Assembly: GCA_011087645.1 (NCBI GenBank)
Contig: JAALLF010000005.1
Coordinates: 88,023 to 152,022, forward strand
From: Alphaproteobacteria bacterium
GTDB lineage: Bacteria; Pseudomonadota; Alphaproteobacteria; UBA6615
Length of the DNA stretch: 64,000 nucleotides
Direction of reading: 5' to 3'
The first letter of the stretch is position 1. Every line of letters begins with the position of its first letter. The notes below the pieces were generated by a model. It saw only the letters and a program-made list of their open reading frames with translations, was not told the origin of the DNA and ran no database searches. The position numbers and the translations under genes are program-made. Positions 37,905 through 46,207 of this stretch are shown here, in pieces.

Positions 37905-39251
37905 ATGGACCAGGCTGAAACCACCGATATCCACACCACCGCCGCGCCGGTCGCCGTGTCCGGCCTGTTGCCGGACTTCGGCGGGCGGGTACGATTACGC
38001 ACCCTGACCCGGATCCGCTGGGTCGCCATCGTCGGTCAGCTGGGGGCGTTATTCCTGGTGCGCTTCGGATTGGAGTGGCCATTACCGATGGATGCCGCCC
38101 TGGCGGTCGTTGGCGTATCGGTGGTGCTCAATCTGGTGATGACCTTCCGCCGGCCGGAACAGGGCCGGTTGAAAGAGTGGGAAGCGGCGGCCTATTTGGC
38201 GTTCGATACGCTGCAGCTCGCCTTCCTGCTGTATCTCACCGGCGGACTGACTAACCCATTTGCGCTTTTGTTTTTGGGCCCGGTCACGGTTTCGGCGACC
38301 GTCTTGACGCGACGGGCGACCATTATCTTGTGTGCGTTGGTTGTGCTGTGTGCGACCGCCTTGGTGTTCGGCCATCTGCCGCTGCCTTGGTCGGATATCG
38401 GTCTTGAATTACCCGGCCTCTATGTCGGAGGACTGTGGGCAGCAGTGGTGATCGGCACGCTGTTCCTGGCAGTCTACGCCGGCAGCCTGGCTGCTGAAGG
38501 CCGGCGCATGTCGAACGCACTGTCGGCGACGCAGCTATCGCTGGCTCGCGAACAACAATTTTCAGCCGTGGGCGGTCTGGCGGCGGCAGCGGCCCACGAA
38601 CTGGGCAGTCCGCTCTCGACCATCCTGGTCACCGCGACGGAATTGAGCCGCGAAATGCCGCAAGACAGCCCGTACGCCGACGATATTAACCTGTTGCGGG
38701 CGGAAGCCCTGCGATGCCGGGAGATTTTGGCCGAACTGTCCGTGCAACCGCCGAGCGATGACGGCGGCGACCCCTTCGCACGAACTCTGTTGTCAGCCAT
38801 GGTGCACGCCGCCGCCGATCGCCATCGGGTGGCTCACGTCACGCTCAACATCGAAGCCGCCGGCAACGGTGATAGCGCCGAGCCGGTGGTGGCGAACAGC
38901 CCGGAATTCAATCACGGACTGGGCAACATCGTCCAAAACGCCGTGCAATTCGCCCGTGACAGGGTCGCGGTGCAGGTCGCCTGGGACGCGGACTCGATCT
39001 CTGTGACAGTGCGCGACGACGGTCCGGGGTTTGCGCCTGCCGTACTTGACCGGGTTGGTGAGCCCTACATTTCGAGCCGGGGCGACGGGCATTTGGGGCT
39101 GGGAATATTTATCGCCCAGTCGCTGCTGCAGCGGACCGGTGGACGGCTCGCGGTCCGCAATTTGCGGGGTACAGGTGGGCGTGTCAGCGGTGGTGAGGTG
39201 GTGATCACATGGCCGCGTACAAGCCTTGATGTTAACGCCCCAGCGGGGTAA
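37905..39251 (+). CDS. regB: Redox sensor histidine kinase RegB/PrrB/ActS family
   Basis: This is a membrane kinase of 448 residues with about six N-terminal membrane segments. GGLTNPF at 113-119 is the quinone-responsive loop known from RegB. The phosphoacceptor His231 is in AAAHELGSPLST. Cys271 in LRCREIL is in the position expected for the redox-active cysteine of Rhodobacter RegB. The ATPase domain shows NIVQNAVQFA, DDGPGFA and LGLGIFIAQSLLQ. RegB controls energy, carbon and nitrogen metabolism by redox state. An in-frame TTG at 37893 is the alternative start. RegA follows nine bases later. Confidence 0.93.
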   Translation: MDQAETTDIHTTAAPVAVSGLLPDFGGRVRLRTLTRIRWVAIVGQLGALFLVRFGLEWPLPMDAALAVVGVSVVLNLVMTFRRPEQGRLKEWEAAAYLAFDTLQLAFLLYLTGGLTNPFALLFLGPVTVSATVLTRRATIILCALVVLCATALVFGHLPLPWSDIGLELPGLYVGGLWAAVVIGTLFLAVYAGSLAAEGRRMSNALSATQLSLAREQQFSAVGGLAAAAAHELGSPLSTILVTATELSREMPQDSPYADDINLLRAEALRCREILAELSVQPPSDDGGDPFARTLLSAMVHAAADRHRVAHVTLNIEAAGNGDSAEPVVANSPEFNHGLGNIVQNAVQFARDRVAVQVAWDADSISVTVRDDGPGFAPAVLDRVGEPYISSRGDGHLGLGIFIAQSLLQRTGGRLAVRNLRGTGGRVSGGEVVITWPRTSLDVNAPAG

Positions 39252-39260
39252 TCGAAGGCC

Positions 39261-39836
39261 ATGGCGCAGGATATGCAAGCTTCCTCACACGGTACCGCAT
39301 CGTCCTCCGACGATATGACGCTGTTGATCGTCGACGACGAACAGAATCTGCGCAATCAACTTGCCAAGGCCATGGAACGCCGCGGGTTCATCGTGGCGGC
39401 GGCGGAAAGCGTGGCCGAGGGCAAGCAACTGGCGCTTGCCAATCGCCCGAAATACGCTGTGGTCGATTTACGTTTGGGCGATGGCAGCGGGCTCGAAGTG
39501 GTCGAGGTGTTGCGCCAGACGCGCGGCGATGTGCGTGTCATTGTGCTGACCGGCTACGGCAATATTGCCACCGCGGTCGCCGCCGTGAAGGCCGGGGCGA
39601 TCGATTATTTGCCCAAACCGGCGGATGCCGATCAGGTAGCCGCCGCGCTGTTGAGCGACGAACAGGCCTTGCCGCCGCCGCCCGAGCGGCCCATGTCGGC
39701 GGATCGGGTACGCTGGGAGCATATCCAGCGGGTCTATGAACAGTGTAATCGCAACGTGTCGGAAACCGCGCGCCGGCTGAATATGCACCGGCGCACATTG
39801 CAGCGTATTTTGGCCAAGCACGCGCCGCGCGAATAA
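39261..39836 (+). CDS. regA: Response regulator RegA/PrrA/ActR family
   Basis: The 191-residue two-domain regulator has an N-terminal receiver with the acidic pair in LLIVDDEQNLR, phosphoacceptor Asp69 in AVVDLRLGDGSG, and the conserved Thr and Lys in VLTGYGNIATAV and DYLPKPAD. A proline linker (about 137-142) leads to a Fis-type helix-turn-helix, NVSETARRLNMHRRTLQRIL, near 163-182, which is very strongly conserved in RegA. It is the cognate partner of RegB just upstream. Confidence 0.95.
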   Translation: MAQDMQASSHGTASSSDDMTLLIVDDEQNLRNQLAKAMERRGFIVAAAESVAEGKQLALANRPKYAVVDLRLGDGSGLEVVEVLRQTRGDVRVIVLTGYGNIATAVAAVKAGAIDYLPKPADADQVAAALLSDEQALPPPPERPMSADRVRWEHIQRVYEQCNRNVSETARRLNMHRRTLQRILAKHAPRE

Positions 39837-39864
39837 CGCCCCGGCGTCGCGAGGTCGCCGGAGC

Positions 39865-40626
39865 ATGGCAAATTGGTTTTTGAAATTAAGAAGACGCCCG
39901 GTGCCGTCACTATCATCCACCCCTGCGGGAACGATCATCTACGCTATTGGCGATATTCATGGCCGATTGGACTTGCTGCAACAGCTCGAGGCGAAGGTCA
40001 TGCGTGATGCTGCCGACAGCGATGCGGAGCGGCGGCTGATCATCTGTCTGGGCGACTATATTGACCGGGGCGCCGATTCCTACGGCGTTATTGAGCATCT
40101 CCGGCAGAGACCGCCGGAATCGTTCGAGCGCATCTGTCTCATGGGCAATCATGAATCCTATCTTTTGCGGTTCATCGATGACAGTTCGGTGGCCGCTAAC
40201 TGGCTGGATAATGGTGGCGCTGCCACCCTATCGAGCTACGGCGTGCGATCGCCGGCGCGCCTCGGTTATGACGTTTCGGCGACAGACCTGCAGGCCACGT
40301 GGCGTTCCAGCCTTCCCGCGTCGCACGAAGAATTCCTGCATTCGCTGGTATCCAGTCATCGCGAAGGCGATTATTTTTTCACTCATGCCGGCGTTCGTCC
40401 CGGCGTGCCGCTTGATCGCCAGGATTCCCAGGATCTGATGTGGATCCGCGACGAATTCACCGCCGACAAGCGTGATTTTGGCGCGGTTGTGGTGCACGGT
40501 CATACGATAGTGGTGGAACCGGAAAATTTGCCCAATCGCATCGGTGTCGACACCGGGGCCTATGAGACGGGCCGCCTGACTTGTGCGGTCTTGCAGGGGC
40601 GCGAACGGCGTTTTCTAGTTAGCTAG
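39865..40626 (+). CDS. Calcineurin-like serine/threonine protein phosphatase
   Basis: This is a 253-residue PPP-family metallophosphatase. The metal and catalytic motifs are in order: GDIHGR (29-34), GDYIDRGADSYG, MGNHESYL, then THAGVRPG and VVHGHTIV with later histidines. Bacterial members dephosphorylate phosphoserine/threonine or diadenosine tetraphosphate, and the substrate is not evident. The gene stands alone, 28 bases after regA and convergent with galE. Confidence 0.88.
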   Translation: MANWFLKLRRRPVPSLSSTPAGTIIYAIGDIHGRLDLLQQLEAKVMRDAADSDAERRLIICLGDYIDRGADSYGVIEHLRQRPPESFERICLMGNHESYLLRFIDDSSVAANWLDNGGAATLSSYGVRSPARLGYDVSATDLQATWRSSLPASHEEFLHSLVSSHREGDYFFTHAGVRPGVPLDRQDSQDLMWIRDEFTADKRDFGAVVVHGHTIVVEPENLPNRIGVDTGAYETGRLTCAVLQGRERRFLVS

Positions 40627-40628
40627 GG

Positions 40629-41609
40629 TCATTCGCCTGCCTGGGCGCGATGCCAGGCCCAAGCGGTGGCGACGATGGTGTCGAGGTCGGACATCTGCGC
40701 GCGCCAGCCAATCCGCTCCCGGGCGCGGTCGACCGCGGCCACAAGCTCTGGCGAATCGCCGGCGCGGCGCGGCGCGTCTTGGGATGGAATGTTACGTTGG
40801 GTGATGCGTCGACAGGTTTCGACGACCTGGCGTACCGAATACCCCGCCCCGGTGCCGAGATTGGCAATGAGCGGTTCCGGCGATGCCGCCAGATAGTCGA
40901 GCGCCGCGACGTGGGCGCTGGAAAGGTCGCAGACATGGGCATAATCGCGCACCGCGGTGCCGTCCGGCGTCGGGTAGTCGGTGCCGTAGACGTCGATATG
41001 AGGGCGTTGACCCAAAGCGGCAAAAAGGACCAAGGGAATAAGGTGGCTTTCGGGATCGTGGCGTTCGCCCAGATCACCTTCGGGATCGGCGCCGGCGGCG
41101 TTGAAGTACCGCAACGCCGCGTAGCGCAGGCCGTGTGCGGCGGCAAAATAACCCAGCATCGCCTCGACCGCCCGTTTGGTTTCGCCATAAGGATTAATCG
41201 GTGCGCTGGGCGCATCTTCGGGGATTGGGACGGATTGGGGCTGGCCATAAACCGCGGCGGTGCTGGAAAAGACGACCGAACCAACGCCCGCATCGACCAG
41301 CGCGCGCAGCAGAGTAAGGCTGCCATTTACGTTCGTATCGTAGAACGCAGCCGGATCGACGACCGAGATACCCACCTCGATGAGGCCGGCGAAATGGATA
41401 GCCGCTTGCGGTTTGTGTAAGCCGATGACCTCGCGCAGACGCGCCCCATCGGTAATGTCGCCGGCCTCGAAGGGCTCCCACCGAACGGCATCGCGGTGTC
41501 CGTTCGCCAGATTGTCGTAGACAATGGGGGTATGGCCCGACGCGGCAAGCTGTTTGCTAGTGTGGCTTCCGATATAGCCGGCGCCACCCGTCACCAAGAT
41601 ATTGGCCAT
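40629..41609 (-). CDS. galE: UDP-glucose 4-epimerase
   Basis: This NAD-dependent short-chain dehydrogenase interconverts UDP-glucose and UDP-galactose for cell-surface polysaccharide. The 326 residues begin MANILVTGGAGYIGSHTSKQ with the Rossmann glycine motif, then VYDNLANGH. The catalytic SSTAAVYG and YGETK (YxxxK) motifs follow, with RYFNAAGADPEGDLGE typical of GalE. The frame is open to 41768 but that would overlap hldE; the ATG at 41609 is the family start. It is divergent from hldE with a 132-base gap. Confidence 0.93.
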   Translation of the reverse strand: MANILVTGGAGYIGSHTSKQLAASGHTPIVYDNLANGHRDAVRWEPFEAGDITDGARLREVIGLHKPQAAIHFAGLIEVGISVVDPAAFYDTNVNGSLTLLRALVDAGVGSVVFSSTAAVYGQPQSVPIPEDAPSAPINPYGETKRAVEAMLGYFAAAHGLRYAALRYFNAAGADPEGDLGERHDPESHLIPLVLFAALGQRPHIDVYGTDYPTPDGTAVRDYAHVCDLSSAHVAALDYLAASPEPLIANLGTGAGYSVRQVVETCRRITQRNIPSQDAPRRAGDSPELVAAVDRARERIGWRAQMSDLDTIVATAWAWHRAQAGE

Positions 41610-41741
41610 GCTGTGTAACTCGGACTGTGATCCTCTGCGTCGCGCCATCCTATGCATAGCCGCCGCGCCGCGCCAAACAGCGGTGGTCATGTGGTGCTGG
41701 GGACGTGACGTCCGCCCGACGCACCTGCTATTAGATGGCAG

Positions 41742-43205
41742 ATGACAACGAACCAAAGCCTGCACCATTGGTTAGCGAAGCTCAACGACGTCACTGTTTT
41801 GTGTGTCGGCGATGTGATGCTCGATCAGTATGTCTATGGCGATGTCGATCGGATGTCGCCCGAGGCGCCCATACCGGTGCTGAACGTGAGTCGCCGCGAT
41901 GAGGCGATCGGCGGCGCTGGAAACGTGGTCTGCAATATTGCGGCGCTCGGCGCGCACGCGAATCTGGTCGCGGTTATCGGCGATGATCCCGCTGGTGCTC
42001 AGGTGCGCGAACGTCTTGCCGGTTTAGAGGGAACCGGACCGCAATTGCTGGTCGATCCCGATCGGCCGACAACGGTCAAGACCCGCTTCATCGCCGGCAG
42101 CCAACAGCTTTTGCGCGCCGATGACGAATCCGCCGGCGACCTTGCCACGAGTTTACTGGACCAAATTGTGGCCTCCGCATCTATTGTATTGGGGGCACAG
42201 GAACCGGGTGCGGTTATTTTGTCCGATTACGGCAAAGGGGTGTTACCCGATGCGGTGATAAGCCAACTGATCTCGGCGGCTCAGGCGGCAAAAGTGCCGG
42301 TCGTGGTGGATCCGAAAGGCACCGATTACAGCAAATATGCCGGTGCCGATGTGTTGACGCCCAACCGTAAGGAGTTGAGCGAAGCAACACGCATGGTCAT
42401 CGGTGATACTGACGAGATTGTTGCGGCGGCTGAGAGGCTGATCGATAACTGCGGCGTCCGGCATGTTTTGGTGACCCGCGGCGGCGAGGGCATGTCGTTG
42501 GTTTCCGCCGACGTTGCGCCGCTGCATTTGCCGGCTTTGGCCCGCGAAATATTTGATGTGTCCGGCGCCGGCGATACTGTCGTCGCAGTGCTGGCGAGCG
42601 GCCTGGCGGCGGGCATGGAGGTTGGCGCGGCAGCGCAACTGGCCAATGTCGCCGCCGGTCTCGTGGTCGCCAAGGTTGGCACTGCGGTGGTTCGCAATGG
42701 CGAACTGGCGGATGCCGTCGATGCGGTCGCAAATATTTCAAAAAGCATTGTCGATGAAAAACAACTCGCGGAGCAGATCGCCCAATGGCGGTCCCGACGG
42801 CTGTCGATAGGGTTTACCAATGGCTGTTTTGACCTGGTTCATCCCGGCCATGTTTCGCTGCTTGAACAGGCGCATTCCCAATGCGATCGCCTTATTGTCG
42901 GGCTGAATAGCGATGGGTCGGTGTCCCGGCTGAAAGGAGCTGATCGGCCGGTGCAGACCGCCGCCGCGCGCGGTCGGGTTCTCGCCTCTTTGGCAGCGGT
43001 CGATGCTGTGGTCGTTTTCGAAGAAGACACGCCGGTCGAGCTAATTAAGCAGATCCGTCCCGATGTTTTGGTGAAAGGGGCGGATTACGCGATCGATGAG
43101 GTTGTTGGCGGCGACATTGTGCAATCGTATGGCGGCCGCGTTGTGTTGGCAGATTTGGTCGATGGGTTTTCGACGACCGAGACGATTGCCCGCCTCTCGC
43201 GCTAG
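41742..43205 (+). CDS. hldE: Bifunctional heptose 7-phosphate kinase / heptose 1-phosphate adenylyltransferase
   Basis: HldE makes ADP-heptose for the LPS inner core. The N-terminal ribokinase-fold domain (about 1-330) has GDVMLDQYVYGDVDRMSPEA, IGGAGNVVCNIAALG and the catalytic ATP-site motif DVSGAGDTV. The C-terminal nucleotidyltransferase (from about 350) has TNGCFDLVHPGHVSLLEQA and VSRLKGADRPVQ. The 487 residues match single-chain HldE. Its presence indicates a heptose-containing LPS core. It is divergent from galE, which also serves envelope sugars. Confidence 0.95.
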   Translation: MTTNQSLHHWLAKLNDVTVLCVGDVMLDQYVYGDVDRMSPEAPIPVLNVSRRDEAIGGAGNVVCNIAALGAHANLVAVIGDDPAGAQVRERLAGLEGTGPQLLVDPDRPTTVKTRFIAGSQQLLRADDESAGDLATSLLDQIVASASIVLGAQEPGAVILSDYGKGVLPDAVISQLISAAQAAKVPVVVDPKGTDYSKYAGADVLTPNRKELSEATRMVIGDTDEIVAAAERLIDNCGVRHVLVTRGGEGMSLVSADVAPLHLPALAREIFDVSGAGDTVVAVLASGLAAGMEVGAAAQLANVAAGLVVAKVGTAVVRNGELADAVDAVANISKSIVDEKQLAEQIAQWRSRRLSIGFTNGCFDLVHPGHVSLLEQAHSQCDRLIVGLNSDGSVSRLKGADRPVQTAAARGRVLASLAAVDAVVVFEEDTPVELIKQIRPDVLVKGADYAIDEVVGGDIVQSYGGRVVLADLVDGFSTTETIARLSR

Positions 43206-43231
43206 CGCAGGTTCAAGCGAACGCGGCGCTG

Positions 43232-44542
43232 TTACTGTTGCTGCAGAATGGCCGCGCCTTCGGGGGACTGCATAACCTTTTGCATGGCGCGGACGACGGT
43301 CTCATCGTAGCGGTGCGGGTTCTGTTGCAGAATATCGATCGCCGCTTCCGGCGTAATTGCCGGACGATAGGAGCGTGGCGCTACCCGCGCGCAAAATACA
43401 TCGCAGGCCCCTAAAATCCGCGCCGGCAGGGCGACATCGCCGTCTTTGAGGCCCTGCGGGTAGCCAGTGCCATCGAGACGTTCGTGTATTTGGAAAAGGG
43501 TCGCTGCCACCGGCAAACCGAAATCTCGATCGCGCAGCAAGGACGCGGTGTGGTGGACGTGCTTCTGCACTTCTTTGATTTCTTGTTCGGTAAACCGCCG
43601 TTGTTGACCCAGCAGATTGGGGTCGACGCCCAATTTGCCGATCTGCGACAGATAGGCGGCCAGCTCCACGGTCGTGCTGACGTCATCGTCGAGCTCCATC
43701 ACGTCGGTGACCGCGGCCGCCAAATGGGCGAGACGTTGAGCATGGTCGCCCAGATAGGAATCGCGCAGCTCGATGGACTTGGTGAACGCCATAATCGTTT
43801 CGCTCATCGCCTTTTCGCGGCGAATTCGGTAGAGAGCTTGGTCGGTGACATCGCGCCAGACGGCGACAATACCTTCCAGGCTGTCGTCATCGTTATTGAC
43901 CGATGATTTTGTGATTTCGAAAAACCGCGGGCCGCTGGGCAGCGTTACCTCCAATGTCGTCGAGACTTGGCCCTTTTGGGCGGCGGCGTCGTCGGAGGCG
44001 AGCAGCGATTTGGCCGTCAACAGACCGAACACGCCGGCATCGTCCCTGCCGACGATCTCCGAAGGACGGCTGCCGAGCATTTGGGCGAACGCCGCGTTTG
44101 CAGATAGGTAGCGTCCTTGGGGATCCTTGAATGTAATTCCTTCCGAAACCGATGCCACCAAATTCTTGAGGAGATCCACCTGTGAGGGCGTGCCGGTATC
44201 GCTCGCGATATTTGGTCGCGTCGCCGTCTTAACGGCGGATCCGGGTACGGCGCTGTTGGCCTGGCCGGTGGCCGTGCTTTGCGCCGCCTCGCTCGTGTGT
44301 CCGGCGGATGCGCTGGCCGCCGCATTGTGCTGCGTGGCCTGCTCGCCGGCTTGTGTCTCAGCGGCGTCACCGTCTTGCTCGGCGGCCTTTTCCTTACCCA
44401 ACTTCGTGCCGATTAATCCAGCGAACACCACGCCCAGCGCGGCAACGATCGCCAAAGCAGCGCTATTGCTCGACAGAATAATGAACCCGACAACGGCGGC
44501 GAGAACGATGAAGATTACTAGCGAGTTGGATTGTTTGAGCAT
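43232..44542 (-). CDS. Membrane-anchored PAS and HD-GYP-like protein with degenerate HD dyad
   Basis: The 436-residue protein has two N-terminal membrane segments (about 7-45), a low-complexity Ala/Thr/Gln linker (about 50-118), a PAS domain (about 120-235, ITFKDPQGRYLSANAAFAQMLG) and an HD-GYP-like domain (about 245-415). HD-GYP proteins hydrolyse cyclic-di-GMP. Here His267 in GDHAQRL and HERLDGTGYP (353-361) are kept. The HDIGK motif, however, reads SQIGK at 299-303, so the metal-binding His-Asp pair is lost. It is probably a sensor or binding protein rather than an active phosphodiesterase. Confidence 0.82.
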   Translation of the reverse strand: MLKQSNSLVIFIVLAAVVGFIILSSNSAALAIVAALGVVFAGLIGTKLGKEKAAEQDGDAAETQAGEQATQHNAAASASAGHTSEAAQSTATGQANSAVPGSAVKTATRPNIASDTGTPSQVDLLKNLVASVSEGITFKDPQGRYLSANAAFAQMLGSRPSEIVGRDDAGVFGLLTAKSLLASDDAAAQKGQVSTTLEVTLPSGPRFFEITKSSVNNDDDSLEGIVAVWRDVTDQALYRIRREKAMSETIMAFTKSIELRDSYLGDHAQRLAHLAAAVTDVMELDDDVSTTVELAAYLSQIGKLGVDPNLLGQQRRFTEQEIKEVQKHVHHTASLLRDRDFGLPVAATLFQIHERLDGTGYPQGLKDGDVALPARILGACDVFCARVAPRSYRPAITPEAAIDILQQNPHRYDETVVRAMQKVMQSPEGAAILQQQ

Positions 44543-44824
44543 GGTTCACCAATTGGCCTAACTACCGCAAGACCGGAAACTTGCGTGTCCTGATCCTGAT
44601 AAGAAATAAAGCCAACTATAATCATCACAAAGTTGTTGGCGATCCCTTAACAGGGCGGAAAGAATTTCACCTTTGGTAGCAGTATCTTAGGATTATTCTT
44701 TGAACATAGTGCTCCTTTTCAAGGTCACCATGTGTGATGGGCCGAAGGGTCACGGGTTAGCCGTTGGATTCTCGGCCGGCCACGCCACGCTGGGGCCGGC
44801 TGAATGTGTGCCGAGGAGGTCCAG

Positions 44825-46129
44825 ATGGACTCGAAAAGCTTTGTAGCCGTGTGTTTTAGCGACCTGGCCGGCCAGGTGCGAGGTCATGGAGTGCCGCGTG
44901 CCGGCTTAAGGGATTTGTACCAGCGCGGCCTGCCTTGGCCGACCGATCGGGCGGCACTCACGGTGTTCGGCGAGGCTGTCGATACGCCCTGGCCTGACGA
45001 TGAAGGTCTTTGTGTGCACCCCGACCCCAATGCCGAGGTGACAATCAATTTTGGCGGCGAGGCGCAAACCGAATCCTTTGTGCTTGGTACGATCCAGACG
45101 AGCGACCACAAAAATTGGGCCGGCTGTACGCGTAGCTTTTTACAAGCGACCCTCGACACCCTCAAAAGCGAATTTGGCCTCGACGTATCGTGCACCTATG
45201 AACATCAGTTCTCGCTCGACGGAAAAGAACGGGTCGGATCGTCCGCGATGAGCCTCAGCGCGCTGCGGCGCGAACGCGAATTTGCCAGTACCCTGGCGAC
45301 CGTTCTGGAAAATGCCGGCATCACTCTTGTGCGGTTCGGGGCGGGGGTTGGCGACCGGCAATTTACCGCGACGACGGAAGCCAAGTTTGGCGTTTCGGCC
45401 GCCGATGGTGCGGTCATTTTTCGCCAATTGGTGCATGCGACTGCCGAACAACTGGGTCAGCGTTGTAGTTTCGCGCCGCAGTCTTCATCTTCGTCGGATC
45501 CAAACCAGATTATCCTCGGCGTCGACTTGTTCGATGATGGCGATCAGGTGACACATGACTCCACTCAGGCAAATGGTGTTAGCGCCACGCTTGGCAGTTT
45601 TCTGGCTGGCGTTCTGCGCCACCTACCGGCCCTAACGGCTCTGACGCGTCCCTCGATCGTGCCGATGGCAAACGGGGTTTCCGACGGTGATCTCAATATC
45701 GGCGCCACGGCTAAAAATTCATGGGACCGTTTTCCTATTGTGATCAACCCGGCTTTCCGCACTGCAAATGCCAACATCCGTGATTACGGTTTCGCCTTCA
45801 CCCAGGCGGATGCGACGGCCTGTCCCTATCTGCAGCTCGGTGCGCTACTGTGCGCCGGCCTTCAAGGGTTGCGCGAAGCGCTACCGACCCCCGGAGCTGA
45901 TGCTCTGGGTGGGACCGCTACCGGCGCGGTTAACGGCCACTGCGACCATGGTGAACATCCCGGCGATTTGGCTGAAGCGCTGACTGCCCTGGGCGAAGAT
46001 CAAGTGTTTGCGAAGCCGTTCCCGAACGGCATGTTAGAGGCCTACACTAGTGTAAAGCAGGCTGAACTGGTGACGGCATCGCGCTTGTCACCTGCCGAGT
46101 TGGGCGAGTGGAGCCAGGAAATCTACTAG
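44825..46129 (+). CDS. Glutamine-synthetase-like protein, catalytically degenerate
   Basis: The 434 residues follow the glutamine synthetase layout. An N-terminal beta-grasp is suggested by SFVAVCFSDLAGQVRGHGVP, a core strand by CTYEHQFSLDG, and a core helix by CPYLQLGALLCAGLQGL. The tail AYTSVKQAELVTASRLSPAE resembles the family end. Against the GS consensus, the second glutamate of ExE is Gln (EHQ), the metal-binding glutamates near GVGDRQFTAT are absent, the HxHxS motif reads ILGVDLFDDG, and the substrate arginines are missing. It is therefore likely a pseudoenzyme. A strong AGGAGGT at 44814-44820 fixes the ATG at 44825. The function is unknown. Confidence 0.65.
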   Translation: MDSKSFVAVCFSDLAGQVRGHGVPRAGLRDLYQRGLPWPTDRAALTVFGEAVDTPWPDDEGLCVHPDPNAEVTINFGGEAQTESFVLGTIQTSDHKNWAGCTRSFLQATLDTLKSEFGLDVSCTYEHQFSLDGKERVGSSAMSLSALRREREFASTLATVLENAGITLVRFGAGVGDRQFTATTEAKFGVSAADGAVIFRQLVHATAEQLGQRCSFAPQSSSSSDPNQIILGVDLFDDGDQVTHDSTQANGVSATLGSFLAGVLRHLPALTALTRPSIVPMANGVSDGDLNIGATAKNSWDRFPIVINPAFRTANANIRDYGFAFTQADATACPYLQLGALLCAGLQGLREALPTPGADALGGTATGAVNGHCDHGEHPGDLAEALTALGEDQVFAKPFPNGMLEAYTSVKQAELVTASRLSPAELGEWSQEIY

Positions 46130-46207
46130 AACGACTCGGGGGAAATCCGAGAGTCTGATCGCTTTCCTCGTCTGAAACCTCGCGTCCCGGCGGACAGCGA
46201 TGGGCCA

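Noticed and set aside
46130..46165. Terminator after the GS-like gene
   Set aside because: The inverted pair CTCGG/CCGAG has only five good base pairs and no T run.
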